A stretch of DNA of 37,470 bases from Candidatus Fonsibacter lacus. GTDB taxonomy: Bacteria; Pseudomonadota; Gammaproteobacteria; Burkholderiales; Burkholderiaceae_C. The DNA is taken from the NCBI GenBank assembly GCA_009921245.1, contig RFXW01000003.1:1-37470 (forward strand), read 5' to 3'. The notes under the pieces are model-generated. The model was given only the letters and a program-made list of their open reading frames with translations, had not been told where the DNA came from and made no database searches. Made by a program: the position numbers and the translations under genes. How positions within the stretch are numbered: position 1 is the stretch's first letter; each line of letters starts with the position of its first letter. Positions 1 to 10,352 of the stretch are shown here, in pieces.

Positions 1-144
1 CCACACGGCCGAGACACGGTAGTACGACAGCTCACCCCCCTGCTCCCAAATCACCTTGGCATCTTGATAAGTAAAACGCCAAGCCTTGGGGATCAGCCGG
101 ATACCGTGCCAAAAAGCGTGCAACAAAATGCGCAGTTTTAACAC
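1..144 (-). CDS. Partial hypothetical protein, N-terminal part only, running off the left edge
   Basis: Open minus-strand frame just downstream of the bactofilin stop; from a GTG at 142-144 it reads VLKLRILLHAFWHGIRLIPKAWRFTYQDAKVIWEQGGELSYYRVSAV and is open to the window edge. Confidence 0.4.
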   Translation of the reverse strand, partial: MLKLRILLHAFWHGIRLIPKAWRFTYQDAKVIWEQGGELSYYRVSAVW

Positions 145-186
145 CTGGCTCGTCTCACACGTAGCGGTTGCAACACGGTCAGAAAT

Positions 187-624
187 TTAGGCATCCGGTC
201 CCGCGTCTGGGCCGTTGGTGTCCGCCGTGGTGTTGGGGCCCGCGCCACGACTCATGGACGAGCCGCTGGCCACCGGTGCAGCCGAGGTAGCACCCGTGCC
301 TTGATTCAAGGCACCCTCTATTTGGCCACCTTTTTCTATTTCAATTTCTTTGTACTGAACCTTGCCCGACACCTTGCCTGTGGCGCGAATAATCAGGCTT
401 TGCTCGCTCACCGTGGTGTTATTCAGCACACCGCGCACGTCGATGATTTGCGCCGACACCCGGCCGGTAACCCGACCGGTAGGGCCTACCAGCACCTCTT
501 GCGCCGTAACGTCGCCCTCAATCACGCCATTGATCACGGCCTTAGCGGGCACCGAAAAGGTACCTTTTACTACCACCCCGTCGCCAATGACGACACTTTC
601 ATGCGATTCGTTCGGTCCAGCCAT
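187..624 (-). CDS. Bactofilin family (polymer-forming cytoskeletal) protein
   Basis: Beta-helical repeats typical of bactofilins (VVIGDGVVVKGTFSVPAKAVINGVIEGDVTAQEVLVGPTGRVTGRVSAQIIDVRGVLNN); SD-like AGGAG before the ATG. Confidence 0.85.
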   Translation of the reverse strand: MAGPNESHESVVIGDGVVVKGTFSVPAKAVINGVIEGDVTAQEVLVGPTGRVTGRVSAQIIDVRGVLNNTTVSEQSLIIRATGKVSGKVQYKEIEIEKGGQIEGALNQGTGATSAAPVASGSSMSRGAGPNTTADTNGPDAGPDA

Positions 625-714
625 GCGTACTCCTGGGAAATGGGTTGCTAGAAGTGAAACTTTGGCATGTGGGTTGCCAGATTGCCGTCACACTTCTTAC
701 TTTTAGCAGACGCG

Positions 715-742
715 ATACTAACAGAGCATATTCAGTTTGCAA
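715..742 (-). promoter_or_regulatory. Candidate sigma70 promoter for the bactofilin gene
   Basis: Minus strand TTGCAA (737-742), 16 nt, TAGTAT (715-720), in an AT-rich intergenic region upstream of the bactofilin. Confidence 0.4.
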
Positions 743-1050
743 ACAACAGCTTAGCGTATTGTGCTCAGTGCCAATCTGTTTTGTACTTCATTTTTAGGTT
801 GTTCAAAAGCGCTCGTTTTTTCTCTGTTATAACTTTAAAGTACCTATTGATTTTGATTTCAGGATTAATTCTTTAGTTTTTAACCACTTTTGTATTCATT
901 ATTTATGCCGTCATGGCGAAAGTGGCAACCATCTGTTTTTGTTCATACGCCACCCAATCCCCTGGCGCTGGCTGTAGCAAATCGTTGTGTTTTTACAAAT
1001 ACAGGTAGGCTGGGCGGCGGTCCGAGGGAAACCGGTTGCCCTTGGGCAAA

Positions 1051-1084
1051 AGAAAAAGGCTCTCAAGCGATTCACTTGAAAGCC
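1051..1084 (-). terminator. Rho-independent terminator after tRNA-fMet / alpha operon
   Basis: Minus strand GGCTTTCAAG-TGAATCG-CTTGAGAGCC (10-bp stem, one G-T pair, 7-nt loop) followed by TTTTTCT. Confidence 0.85.
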
Positions 1085-1098
1085 TTTCAATCGTGGCG

Positions 1099-1175
<77 letters not shown>

Positions 1176-1194
1176 CCAATTTAACCGAATTGTA

Positions 1195-1608
1195 TCACGT
1201 TTCGGTGCCGGTGCTGGACTCGCTGCCTGCGGCCTCGCTTGCCTGCACCTCGGGCCTATCCACCAACTCAACCAGCGCCATGGGTGCGTTGTCGCCAACA
1301 CGAAATCCCATTTTTAAGATGCGGGTGTAACCACCCGGCCGTGCCGCGTAGCGCGGGCCCAGCTCGTCAAAGAGCTTCACCACCACAGCACGGTCGCGCA
1401 GCCGGTCAAACGCCAAGCGGCGGTTGGCCACGGTGGCTTTCTTAGCCAGCGTGATCATGGGCTCAACCACGCGGCGCAGCTCTTTGGCTTTGGGCACCGT
1501 GGTTTTAATGGCCTCATGGGTCAACAAGGCGTTCATCATGTTGCGCAACATCGCCTGTCGGTGGGCGCTGGTGCGATTGAGTTTTCTTAGGCCGTGGCCG
1601 TGTCGCAT
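1195..1608 (-). CDS. rplQ: 50S ribosomal protein L17
   Basis: [57 protein letters not shown]; downstream of rpoA. Confidence 0.97.
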   Translation of the reverse strand: MRHGHGLRKLNRTSAHRQAMLRNMMNALLTHEAIKTTVPKAKELRRVVEPMITLAKKATVANRRLAFDRLRDRAVVVKLFDELGPRYAARPGGYTRILKMGFRVGDNAPMALVELVDRPEVQASEAAGSESSTGTET

Positions 1609-1672
1609 GGCGTTTCTCCTTAAGTTTTTTAACCACCAGCCGTATCAGGTACTGGTGGGTGCCAACACGCGT

Positions 1673-2690
1673 TTAAGCGTTCTTATCCAGTCCTGCAGGG
1701 GGCCAGTTGTCGAGTCTCATACCCAAACTCAAGCCACGCGACTGCAACACCTCTTTGATTTCATTCAGTGACTTACGCCCCAAATGACTTACGCCCCAAA
1801 TTAGGCGTCTTGAGCAGCTCATTTTCGGTGCGCTGAATCAGATCACCAATGAAATAAATGTTTTCGGCCTTCAGGCAGTTGGCCGAACGCACCGTCAGTT
1901 CAAGCTCATCCACCGGACGCAGCAAAATCGGGTCAAAGGGCTCACCGGCACCACCGGTGGAGGTGCCGCCTGCAGCTGCCGCCACCATGTCTGCGCCGCC
2001 TTCGAGCTGCGCAAAAGTGGCCAACTGTTCCATCAGAATGCGAGACGACGCGCGCACCGCTTCCTCTGGGCCAATGGCACCGTTGGTTTCAATCTCCAGC
2101 ACCAGTTTGTCTAGGTCGGTGCGCTGCTCCACACGTGCGCTGTCAACCGTGTAGCTCACACGGCGCACCGGCGAAAACGAGGCATCCAACACAATGCGTC
2201 CAATGGAGCGCATGGTTTCTTCGTCGCGCCGTACGTTGCCCGGCACGTAACCACGGCCCTTTTCTACCTTGATTTGCATATCAAGTTTGCCACCCGCGCC
2301 CAGCGTGGCAATCACGTGGTCGGGGTTGATGATTTCAACGTCGTGGGGGGTTTGAATGTCTTTGGCATACACCACACCCTCGGTGTCTTTGCGCAAGCTC
2401 AACGTGATTTCGTCGCGGTTGTGCAACTTAAACACCACACCCTTGAGGTTCAGCAGCACGTTCACCACGTCTTCTTGCACACCGTCAAGCGTGGAGTACT
2501 CGTGCAGCACGCCGGCAATCGTAACCTCGGTTGGCGCGTGCCCAACCATAGAAGACAACAGCACCCGGCGCAGGGCATTGCCCAACGTGTGGCCGTAGCC
2601 GCGCTCAAAGGGCTCCAGCGTAACCCGCGCACGGTAGGTGTCCAGGGTTTCGACTTGGATGGATTTTGGCTTTAACAATGAACTGAGCAT
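1673..2690 (-). CDS. rpoA: DNA-directed RNA polymerase subunit alpha, frameshifted near the C-terminus; intact frame stops early at 1773, residual C-terminal frame continues to 1673
   Basis: Start [50 protein letters not shown] ends ...[11 protein letters not shown] at 1773, but the downstream frame encodes the expected [31 protein letters not shown] to 1673. Confidence 0.95.
1769..1800. repeat. Exact 16-bp tandem duplication inside rpoA
   Basis: TGACTTACGCCCCAAA at 1769-1784 is repeated exactly at 1785-1800. Confidence 0.97.
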
Positions 2691-2784
2691 AAAACTTTCC
2701 TCAATACCCTCGGCTCGTTACACCGATAAGGCTGACGAAGCAAACCCGAACGACCCCGCAGTGCCGCCGGGAACTGATGCGTGC

Positions 2785-3408
2785 TTAGCGCGAATACAAT
2801 TCGACAATCAACGACTCGTTGATGTCACCGCCGAATTCGTCCCGATCAGGGGTTTTCTTAAACACGCCCTCTGCCTTATCGGCGCTAACTTCAACCCACG
2901 ACGGAAAGCCATGTTGGGTTGCCAGTTGCAGGGCGTCTTGTACGCGCGTTTGTTTTTTCGATTTGTCGCGCACCGCTACCACGTCACCGGTTTTAACCAT
3001 GTAAGACGGGATATTGACCGACGCGCCGTTCACCGTCACCCCACGGTGCGACACCAATTGGCGCGCCTCCGCGCGGGTTGACGCAAAGCCCATGCGATAA
3101 ACCACGTTGTCCAAACGCGACTCGAGTAGGCTTAACAAATTCTCGCCGGTGTTGCCACGACGCCGATCGGCTTCGGCAAAGTAACGGCGAAACTGGCGCT
3201 CAAGCACGCCATACATGCGTTTGACTTTTTGTTTTTCGCGCAATTGCTTGCCGTAGTCTGAGGTGCGCGCACCCGAGGTGCGGCCATGCTGACCTGGCTT
3301 GGATTCAAACTTGGCTTTGTCGCTGATAGGGCGACGCGCGCTTTTTAGCAACAGGTCGGTGCCTTCACGGCGCGACAGCTTGGCTTTGGGTCCTAAATAA
3401 CGTGCCAC
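2785..3408 (-). CDS. rpsD: 30S ribosomal protein S4
   Basis: (GTG) [42 protein letters not shown]...; start taken at GTG 3408 rather than the upstream ORF start. Confidence 0.96.
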   Translation of the reverse strand: MARYLGPKAKLSRREGTDLLLKSARRPISDKAKFESKPGQHGRTSGARTSDYGKQLREKQKVKRMYGVLERQFRRYFAEADRRRGNTGENLLSLLESRLDNVVYRMGFASTRAEARQLVSHRGVTVNGASVNIPSYMVKTGDVVAVRDKSKKQTRVQDALQLATQHGFPSWVEVSADKAEGVFKKTPDRDEFGGDINESLIVELYSR

Positions 3409-3523
3409 TTGCTTCCTCTTTCTGTGTCTGCTGCAACCATTTGTTGCAGGAGCTGCGAACCCCATGGGGCCCCAGCGGTGGGCTTATGCCGGAACCTGCA
3501 ATGCGGCTCCGGAAGTGATGCCA

Positions 3524-3922
3524 TCAAATACGACGGCGCTTGGGGGGCCGGCAACCGTTGTGCGGCACCGGTGTGACATCGGAGATTTGCGTGATGCGAA
3601 TGCCCAATGCCGCCAACGCCCGAACCGAGGACTCGCGCCCTGGCCCTGGGCCTTTGATTTCAACTTCAAGGTTTTTAATGCCTTGTTCAATCGCCGCCCG
3701 ACCTGCCACCTCCGACGCCACCTGAGCCGCAAAGGGTGTGGACTTACGCGAGCCCTTAAACCCTTGACCGCCCGATGAGGCCCACGACAAGGCATTGCCC
3801 TGCCGGTCGGTGATGGTGATGATGGTGTTGTTGAACGACGCGTGCACGTGCGCCACGCCGTCGGCAATGTTCTTACGTACCTTTTTGCGCACCCGTGCGC
3901 CGGAATTTGCGGTCTTGGCCAT
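3524..3922 (-). CDS. rpsK: 30S ribosomal protein S11
   Basis: ...[45 protein letters not shown]...[12 protein letters not shown]. Confidence 0.97.
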   Translation of the reverse strand: MAKTANSGARVRKKVRKNIADGVAHVHASFNNTIITITDRQGNALSWASSGGQGFKGSRKSTPFAAQVASEVAGRAAIEQGIKNLEVEIKGPGPGRESSVRALAALGIRITQISDVTPVPHNGCRPPKRRRI

Positions 3923-3940
3923 GCAGTTCTCTTTACTCTG

Positions 3941-4306
3941 TTACTTTTTGAGGGCTTGAGCGGCGCGACGCGGCCCCTTGCGGGTACGCGCGTTGGTTTG
4001 CGTGCGCTGACCACGCGTGGGCAAGCCACGACGATGGCGAAAGCCACGGTAAGACCCAATGTCCATCAAACGCTTGATGTTCATGGTTACCTCTCGGCGC
4101 AGGTCACCCTCGATCAAATGCCGACCAACCGCCTCGCGCAGCTTTTCGATTTCGGCATCGGACAGGTCTTTAACCTTTTTCTCGTAGGCGATGTCACACA
4201 CTTCGCAAATCTTACGAGCGCGCGAACGGCCAATGCCGAAAATCGACGTGAGGCCAATCTCCGCATGTTTATGCGGTGGGATGTTGATACCAGCAATCCG
4301 TGCCAT
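3941..4306 (-). CDS. rpsM: 30S ribosomal protein S13
   Basis: [34 protein letters not shown]...[31 protein letters not shown]. Confidence 0.97.
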   Translation of the reverse strand: MARIAGINIPPHKHAEIGLTSIFGIGRSRARKICEVCDIAYEKKVKDLSDAEIEKLREAVGRHLIEGDLRREVTMNIKRLMDIGSYRGFRHRRGLPTRGQRTQTNARTRKGPRRAAQALKK

Positions 4307-4329
4307 GACGTTCCTTTGAGTGCTTGGGT

Positions 4330-4443
4330 TTAACCTTGACGCTGCTTATGACGCGGATCGGTACAGATGATCCGAACCACACCATGGCGGCGAATTAACT
4401 TGCAGTTACGGCACATTTTTTTTACTGACGCCGATACTTTCAT
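4330..4443 (-). CDS. rpmJ: 50S ribosomal protein L36 (not in the ORF track; below its size cutoff)
   Basis: Manual minus-strand translation gives [37 protein letters not shown], between infA and rpsM as expected. Confidence 0.96.
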   Translation of the reverse strand: MKVSASVKKMCRNCKLIRRHGVVRIICTDPRHKQRQG

Positions 4444-4472
4444 AAACTACTCCTTGCAAATTCCAACCACGC

Positions 4473-4691
4473 CTACTTGGCGCGAAATACGATACGTGCG
4501 CGACTTAGGTCGTAGGGCGTGAGCTCCACGGTGACTTTGTCGCCTGGCAAGATACGGATGTAGTGCATCCGCATCTTGCCGGAAATGTGTCCCAAGACCA
4601 CATGGCCGTTTTCCAATTTCACACGGAAGGTGGCATTTGGCAGATTTTCTACCACCTCACCCTGCATCTGAATCACATCGTCCTTGGCCAT
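4473..4691 (-). CDS. infA: Translation initiation factor IF-1
   Basis: [72 protein letters not shown]. Confidence 0.96.
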   Translation of the reverse strand: MAKDDVIQMQGEVVENLPNATFRVKLENGHVVLGHISGKMRMHYIRILPGDKVTVELTPYDLSRARIVFRAK

Positions 4692-4696
4692 ATACC

Positions 4697-6007
4697 TTAT
4701 CGAGCCGGGGCTCCTTTAAAGTTGGCCTTTTTCAGCAACGAGTCGTATTGCTGAGACATCATGTAATTCTGAACCTGGGTCATGAAGTCCATCGTGACCA
4801 CCACCAAAATCAGCAGCGAGGTGCCGCCAAAATAAAACGGCACGTTGTACTTCAAAATCAAAAATTCGGGCAACAAACACACAAAGGTGATGTAAACCGC
4901 ACCCACCAGCGTCAAGCGCATCAATACTTTGTCGATGTAGCGCGCCGTTTGATCGCCTGGGCGCATACCCGGCACCAAAGCACCGGATTTTTTCAGGTTG
5001 TCGGCGGTTTCGCGGCTGTTGAAAACCAACGCCGTGTAGAAAAAACAAAAGAAGATGATGGCCGCGGCGTAAAAAGTTACGTAGATGGGCTGACCGGGCG
5101 ACAGCGCGCCAGCGACATCGCGCAGCCAAAGCATGCTGTCGCCGGTGCTGAACCAACCAACCGCAGTGGCCGGCAGCAAAATAATGGACGACGCAAAAAT
5201 GGGCGGAATCACGCCCGACATGTTCAGCTTGAGCGGCAGATAGGAGCTTTGCCCCCCATACACCTTGTTGCCCACTTGGCGGCGCGCGTAATTAACCAAA
5301 ATCTTGCGTTGGCCACGCTCGATAAACACCACAAAGTAGGTCACCAACAGCACCACAGCCACGATGAACAAGGCCACCAAGATGCTCATGGCACCGGTGC
5401 GAATCAACTCACCAAAGCCACCCAACGCACTGGGCAAACCTGCAGCGATACCCGCAAAAATCAAAATCGAAATGCCATTGCCCAGACCACGCTCGGTGAT
5501 TTGCTCACCCAGCCACATCAAAAACATGGTGCCGGCGGTGAGGCTTACCACCGCGGTTAAGCGAAAACCAAAGCCTGGGGCCAACACCAAGCCTGCCGTA
5601 CCTTCAAGCGCCAACGCGATACCCAGCGACTGAAAAATCGCCAGGCCCAAGGTGCCGTAGCGGGTGTATTGGGTGATTTTGCGACGCCCGGCCTCACCCT
5701 CTTTTTTCAGCTGCTCAAAGGTTGGCACCACGTACGTCATCAACTGCATGATGATGGACGCCGAGATGTAGGGCATGATCCCCAGCGCAAACACGGTAAA
5801 GCGCGACAGCGCGCCACCCGAAAACATGTTGAACAGGCTAAGAATGCCGCCTTGCTGGCCTTCAAAAAGTTGTTGCAATTGATCCGGATTGATCCCCGGC
5901 ACCGGAATGTGCGCACCCAGGCGGTACACCACCAGCGCAAGCAACAAGAACACCAGGCGACGCGTGAGGTCGCCATAGTTATTCTTGTTTGCTGATGCGG
6001 TCGCCAT
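4697..6007 (-). CDS. secY: Preprotein translocase subunit SecY
   Basis: 436 aa with [45 protein letters not shown] and the other SecY membrane segments. Confidence 0.97.
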   Translation of the reverse strand: MATASANKNNYGDLTRRLVFLLLALVVYRLGAHIPVPGINPDQLQQLFEGQQGGILSLFNMFSGGALSRFTVFALGIMPYISASIIMQLMTYVVPTFEQLKKEGEAGRRKITQYTRYGTLGLAIFQSLGIALALEGTAGLVLAPGFGFRLTAVVSLTAGTMFLMWLGEQITERGLGNGISILIFAGIAAGLPSALGGFGELIRTGAMSILVALFIVAVVLLVTYFVVFIERGQRKILVNYARRQVGNKVYGGQSSYLPLKLNMSGVIPPIFASSIILLPATAVGWFSTGDSMLWLRDVAGALSPGQPIYVTFYAAAIIFFCFFYTALVFNSRETADNLKKSGALVPGMRPGDQTARYIDKVLMRLTLVGAVYITFVCLLPEFLILKYNVPFYFGGTSLLILVVVTMDFMTQVQNYMMSQQYDSLLKKANFKGAPAR

Positions 6008-6027
6008 GCCTACTTGCTTTTCTTGAT

Positions 6028-6471
6028 TCAGCTAACGGTGGTTTGCACCGACCCACCCGCGGCCTCGATGGCTGCTTTGGCTCCTGCGGTGGCGCCGATG
6101 CCACGCAGGGTCACGGCCTGCTTGAGTTCGCCGGTTTTTACCACCTTAACGCGCTTGACCAACTCACCCACCAGGCCGGCCTGCTTTAAAACAGCCAAAT
6201 CCACCTCAGCGACCTGCAATCGGCTGAGGTCGGCCAAGGTGATGTCGGCCACATAAGGCACATGCATGGACTTAAAACCGCGCTTGGGTAAACGACGGTG
6301 CATGGGCATTTGACCGCCCTCAAAACCCACTTTGTGAAAGCCACCCGCGCGCGATTTTTGGCCCTTGTGACCACGCCCTGAGGTTTTGCCCAAGCCCGAG
6401 CCAATGCCACGGCCAACGCGGCGCGCGGCGTGCTTGGCACCTGCGGCGGGTTGAATGTTGTTGAGTTGCAT
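6028..6471 (-). CDS. rplO: 50S ribosomal protein L15
   Basis: [44 protein letters not shown]. Confidence 0.97.
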   Translation of the reverse strand: MQLNNIQPAAGAKHAARRVGRGIGSGLGKTSGRGHKGQKSRAGGFHKVGFEGGQMPMHRRLPKRGFKSMHVPYVADITLADLSRLQVAEVDLAVLKQAGLVGELVKRVKVVKTGELKQAVTLRGIGATAGAKAAIEAAGGSVQTTVS

Positions 6472-6482
6472 CGCGATTCCTT

Positions 6483-6665
6483 TTACAGGACCTTGACCAG
6501 GTAACTGATTTTGTTGATCATGCCGCGTACGGCCGGCGTGTCCTCGAGCTCACGCACCGAGCGAATTTTGCGCAAGCCCAAACCACGCACGGTGTCGCGA
6601 TGGGAGGCCTTGCACCCAATCGGGCTACGAATCAGCTGGACTTTGAGGGTTTTGTCAGCGGCCAT
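6483..6665 (-). CDS. rpmD: 50S ribosomal protein L30
   Basis: [55 protein letters not shown]. Confidence 0.96.
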   Translation of the reverse strand: MAADKTLKVQLIRSPIGCKASHRDTVRGLGLRKIRSVRELEDTPAVRGMINKISYLVKVL

Positions 6666-6677
6666 GGCTTGCCCTTT

Positions 6678-7196
6678 TTAGTTAAACAGTTCCTCAACCG
6701 ACTTGCCACGCTTGGCAGCAACCTCGGCTGGGGTGTGCAAATTTTTCAGCGCATCCAGTGTGGCGCGCACCAGGTTGTAGGGGTTGCTCGAGCCGTGGCT
6801 TTTGGCCACCACGTCGGTGATCCCTACGGCCTCAAAAACCGCGCGCATCGGGCCGCCAGCAATGATGCCGGTACCTTTGCTGGCTGGCAGCAGCATCACC
6901 CGAGCGGCGCCATGGGTACCGTGCACCGCATGGTGTACGGAACCATCACGCAACGGCACCTTGGCCAAATTGCGGCGCGCCTGCTCCATGGCTTTTTGCA
7001 CGCTCACCGGCACCTCGCGCGCCTTGCCTTTGCCCATGCCGATGCGGCCATCGCCATCGCCCACCACGGTGAGTGCGGCAAAGCCAAGAATGCGTCCACC
7101 TTTAACAACTTTGGTAACGCGGTTGATTGCGATCATTTTTTCGCGCAAACCGTCCTCGGGGGCGGGGCTTTGTGCACGAGCCATCACTTTTGCCAT
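6678..7196 (-). CDS. rpsE: 30S ribosomal protein S5
   Basis: [63 protein letters not shown]. Confidence 0.97.
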   Translation of the reverse strand: MAKVMARAQSPAPEDGLREKMIAINRVTKVVKGGRILGFAALTVVGDGDGRIGMGKGKAREVPVSVQKAMEQARRNLAKVPLRDGSVHHAVHGTHGAARVMLLPASKGTGIIAGGPMRAVFEAVGITDVVAKSHGSSNPYNLVRATLDALKNLHTPAEVAAKRGKSVEELFN

Positions 7197-7215
7197 TGCT
7201 TGCTACTCCGGACGG

Positions 7216-7581
7216 TTAAAACTTCAAACCTGCCTCGCGGGCAGCTTCGGCCAGGGCCTTGACGCGACCGTGATAGGCGTATCCACCCCGGTCAAAGGCC
7301 ACTTGCTCGACGCCCGCGTCACGGGCACGGCCCGCCACTCGAGCACCCACCAACTGGGCCGCAGCCACCGTGGCGCCCTTGCCGTGCGCACCCAACTGGG
7401 CGCGCACCTCGGCTTCGGCGGTGGAGGCAGAGGCCAACACCTTGGTGCCGCAGGCTGAGATCACGTTGGCATAAATATGGCCATTGGTGCGGTGCACGGC
7501 CAAACGCACAGCGCCTTGCTTGGCGATGCGAATCCGAGCCTGTCGAGCCCGGCGCAAACGTTGTTCCTTTTTGGTCAACAC
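7216..7581 (-). CDS. rplR: 50S ribosomal protein L18
   Basis: [42 protein letters not shown]...[26 protein letters not shown]. Confidence 0.97.
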   Translation of the reverse strand: MLTKKEQRLRRARQARIRIAKQGAVRLAVHRTNGHIYANVISACGTKVLASASTAEAEVRAQLGAHGKGATVAAAQLVGARVAGRARDAGVEQVAFDRGGYAYHGRVKALAEAAREAGLKF

Positions 7582-7592
7582 GGCTGGACTCC

Positions 7593-8126
7593 TTATTTCT
7601 TCTTGGTTTCTTTGAGCACCACGCGCTCATCGGCATAACGAATACCCTTGCCCTTGTATGGCTCGGGCGGACGAATACCGCGCACCTTGGCCGCGGTTTG
7701 GCCAACTTGTTGACGGTCGGAGCCTTTAATCACCACCTCGGTTTGCGATGGTGTTTCTACTTTGACGCCTTCGGGCATCTGAATCACCACCGGGTGAGAA
7801 AAGCCCACGCTGAGATTCAGGGCAGCGCCTTGGGCCTGGGCACGGTAGCCCACGCCAACCAAGCTGAGTTTTTTCTCAAAACCCTTGCTGACGCCCACAA
7901 TCATGTTGTTCACCAGTTGGCGCATGGTGCCGGTTAGCGCCATGGCCTCGGCGCCGGGCTCGACCGGGGCAAAGGTCAGTTGCTGGCCGTCTTGCTTCAT
8001 GGCAACCTTGCTATGCAATGCCATGCGCAACGAGCCCAAGCCACCCTTGACGGCAACCTCTTCACCCTGCACAGCCACCTCCACCCCTTGGGGTATGGAG
8101 ACCGGCAACTTTGCAATACGAGACAT
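7593..8126 (-). CDS. rplF: 50S ribosomal protein L6
   Basis: [33 protein letters not shown]...[28 protein letters not shown]; start trimmed to the canonical MSRIAK. Confidence 0.96.
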   Translation of the reverse strand: MSRIAKLPVSIPQGVEVAVQGEEVAVKGGLGSLRMALHSKVAMKQDGQQLTFAPVEPGAEAMALTGTMRQLVNNMIVGVSKGFEKKLSLVGVGYRAQAQGAALNLSVGFSHPVVIQMPEGVKVETPSQTEVVIKGSDRQQVGQTAAKVRGIRPPEPYKGKGIRYADERVVLKETKKK

Positions 8127-8152
8127 ATGTTTTCTCCTGTGCGCCGCGAGGC

Positions 8153-8548
8153 TTAGGCCACGTAGCACAACACTTCGCCACCCACGCCGGCGGCACGGGC
8201 CTTGCGGTCGGTCATGACGCCACGGGGGGTGGTAACAATTGCCACGCCCATGCCGTTCATAACCTGCGGTATGGCCTTGGAGCCACGGTAAACCCGCAAA
8301 CCGGGGCGGCTGACGCGTTCAATGCGCTCAATCACCGGCCGGCCGGCGTAGTACTTGAGGGCAATTTCCAACTCGGGCTTGCCGTTGACGTCAACCTGGC
8401 GGAAGTCGTCGATGTAGCCTTCGTCTTTTAGTACTTGGGCAATGGCCGATTTAAGCTTGGACGCAGGCACGTTGACGGTGGCTTTTTCCACCATTTGGGC
8501 GTTGCGAATGCGTGTTAGCAAGTCGGCTATGGGATCGCTCATACTCAT
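8153..8548 (-). CDS. rpsH: 30S ribosomal protein S8
   Basis: [46 protein letters not shown]. Confidence 0.97.
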   Translation of the reverse strand: MSMSDPIADLLTRIRNAQMVEKATVNVPASKLKSAIAQVLKDEGYIDDFRQVDVNGKPELEIALKYYAGRPVIERIERVSRPGLRVYRGSKAIPQVMNGMGVAIVTTPRGVMTDRKARAAGVGGEVLCYVA

Positions 8549-8562
8549 GGATTAACTCCTGC

Positions 8563-8868
8563 TTACCAGCTGGCCTTGATGACGCCAGGGACGTTGCCCT
8601 GAAACACCATCTCGCGCAGCTTGCTGCGGCCCAAACCAAATTGACGAAAGGTACCGCGCGGACGACCGGTGATTTCGCAACGGTTGCGCTGACGGGTCGG
8701 GTTGGCGTTACGCGGCAAGCGCTGCAAAGCGGCACGGGCGGCGTCACGCTCTTCAATGGAGCGTTTGGCGTCGGCCGCGATGGCGCGCAGTTCTTGGTAT
8801 TTTTTGGCGTACTTTTCGGCGAGCTTGGCACGCTTGAGTTCACGCTGCAGTAGTGCTTGTTTAGCCAC
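8563..8868 (-). CDS. rpsN: 30S ribosomal protein S14
   Basis: [31 protein letters not shown]...[41 protein letters not shown]. Confidence 0.97.
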   Translation of the reverse strand: MAKQALLQRELKRAKLAEKYAKKYQELRAIAADAKRSIEERDAARAALQRLPRNANPTRQRNRCEITGRPRGTFRQFGLGRSKLREMVFQGNVPGVIKASW

Positions 8869-8876
8869 GCGTCACC

Positions 8877-9416
8877 TCAATTCTTAAAGGGAAAACGAAA
8901 GCCCGCCAAGAGCGCCTTGCACTCCTCGTCGGTCTTTGCGGTGGTTGTGATGCTGATGTTGAGTCCGCGCAAGGTGTCGACCTTGTCGTACTCGATTTCT
9001 GGAAAGATGATTTGCTCTTTCACGCCTACGTTGTAGTTGCCGCGACCATCAAAGGCCCGCCCTGAAATGCCGCGAAAGTCACGCACCCGCGGCAAGGCCA
9101 CGGTGATGAAACGGTCTAGGAATTCGTACATCCGCACGCCACGCAATGTCACCATGCAACCAATGGGCTGCTGCTCGCGAATTTTGAAGCCTGCAATGGC
9201 CTTACGCGCCTTGGTAATAACCGGCTTTTGGCCGGCGATTTTGGTGAGATCGGCGACCGCGTGGTCCATGACCTTTTTGTCTGCCACGGCCTCACCCACA
9301 CCCATGTTGAGCGTGATTTTGGTAATACGCGGCACCTGCATGGGCGAGCCGTAGCCAAATTTGGTCATCAGCTCGGGGGCCACCGCTTCTCGGTAATGCT
9401 GCATCAATCGCGCCAT
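8877..9416 (-). CDS. rplE: 50S ribosomal protein L5
   Basis: [48 protein letters not shown]. Confidence 0.96.
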   Translation of the reverse strand: MARLMQHYREAVAPELMTKFGYGSPMQVPRITKITLNMGVGEAVADKKVMDHAVADLTKIAGQKPVITKARKAIAGFKIREQQPIGCMVTLRGVRMYEFLDRFITVALPRVRDFRGISGRAFDGRGNYNVGVKEQIIFPEIEYDKVDTLRGLNISITTTAKTDEECKALLAGFRFPFKN

Positions 9417-9418
9417 GA

Positions 9419-9739
9419 TCATGCCACCTTAATTTCTTCGCCGCTGGACTTGAATACACGCGTCCGCTTGCCGTTTTCTGCTTGCTTAATCGCTACCCGA
9501 TCAGCCTTGCCCGTGGCGGGGTTGTAAATCGCCACGTTGGACTGGTGAATCGGCGCCGACTGCTGCACGATGCCGCCAGTGATACCCTTCATGGGGTTGG
9601 GCTTGACGTGCTTTTTCACCGTCTGCACGCCGTCAACCAGCAAGCGCTCGGCATCCAAGCGCTGAGCCACTCGCCCACGTTTGCCTTTGTCGCGGCCGGC
9701 CACCACAATCACTTCGTCGCCTTTGCGTAGTTTGTTCAT
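9419..9739 (-). CDS. rplX: 50S ribosomal protein L24
   Basis: [58 protein letters not shown]; start trimmed. Confidence 0.95.
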   Translation of the reverse strand: MNKLRKGDEVIVVAGRDKGKRGRVAQRLDAERLLVDGVQTVKKHVKPNPMKGITGGIVQQSAPIHQSNVAIYNPATGKADRVAIKQAENGKRTRVFKSSGEEIKVA

Positions 9740-9749
9740 AACCGACCCC

Positions 9750-10118
9750 TTAGAGCACTTCGGGCGCAAGCGAGACGATTTTCATGAATCGCTCGGTGCG
9801 CAATTCGCGCGTGACTGGCCCAAAAATACGGGTTCCGATGGGCTCGAGTTTGGCGTTGAGCAAAACCGCGGCGTTGCCATCGAACTTAATCAGCGCACCA
9901 TCGGCGCGACGCACGCCCTTGGCGGTGCGCACCACCACGGCGTTGTAGACCTCGCCTTTTTTAACCCGGCCACGCGGCGCGGCTTCTTTGACGCTTACCT
10001 TGATGATGTCACCCACAGAGGCATAGCGACGCTTGGAGCCGCCCAATACCTTGATGCACATCACGGATTTCGCGCCCGTGTTGTCGGCGACGTTAAGTCG
10101 CGATTGCGTTTGTATCAT
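9750..10118 (-). CDS. rplN: 50S ribosomal protein L14, first gene of this ribosomal block
   Basis: [68 protein letters not shown]. Confidence 0.96.
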   Translation of the reverse strand: MIQTQSRLNVADNTGAKSVMCIKVLGGSKRRYASVGDIIKVSVKEAAPRGRVKKGEVYNAVVVRTAKGVRRADGALIKFDGNAAVLLNAKLEPIGTRIFGPVTRELRTERFMKIVSLAPEVL

Positions 10119-10309
10119 GTTGTTGTCCCAACTTGAACCACCCGTGGGCCACGCCCCTAGGCAATCAGTCTTGGGCCTGTCGCAAGCCAAGGGCTTACGC
10201 TTAGGCTGACATTTGCTTGCTGCCACCGCCCGCTTAACCCCAAAGCCAAGCTTGCCACTGCACCAAACAAAAACCGTGTCTCCCTGCTTCAAGAAGCAAA
10301 GAGCCAGCT

Positions 10310-10338
10310 ATTATGGCACAGTTTTATTTGCCTTGCAA
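10310..10338 (-). promoter_or_regulatory. Candidate sigma70 promoter driving the rplN-led operon
   Basis: Minus strand TTGCAA (10333-10338), 17-nt spacer, CATAAT (10310-10315); implies a ~180-nt 5' UTR before rplN. Confidence 0.6.
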
Positions 10339-10352
10339 GGCACTCGCTCTGA

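Noticed and set aside
667-876. 69-aa plus ORF in the AT-rich region
   Set aside because: Low-complexity hydrophobic translation of AT-rich DNA; no SD or homology signal.
4637-5560. 307-aa plus-strand ORF antisense to secY
   Set aside because: Composition (His/Gln/Arg-rich, no recognisable fold) is typical of the antisense frame of a GC-rich gene; secY on the other strand is unambiguous.
9750-10292. 58-codon N-terminal extension of rplN
   Set aside because: Canonical L14 starts at [18 protein letters not shown] (10118). The upstream open frame looks like leader sequence without protein-like features.
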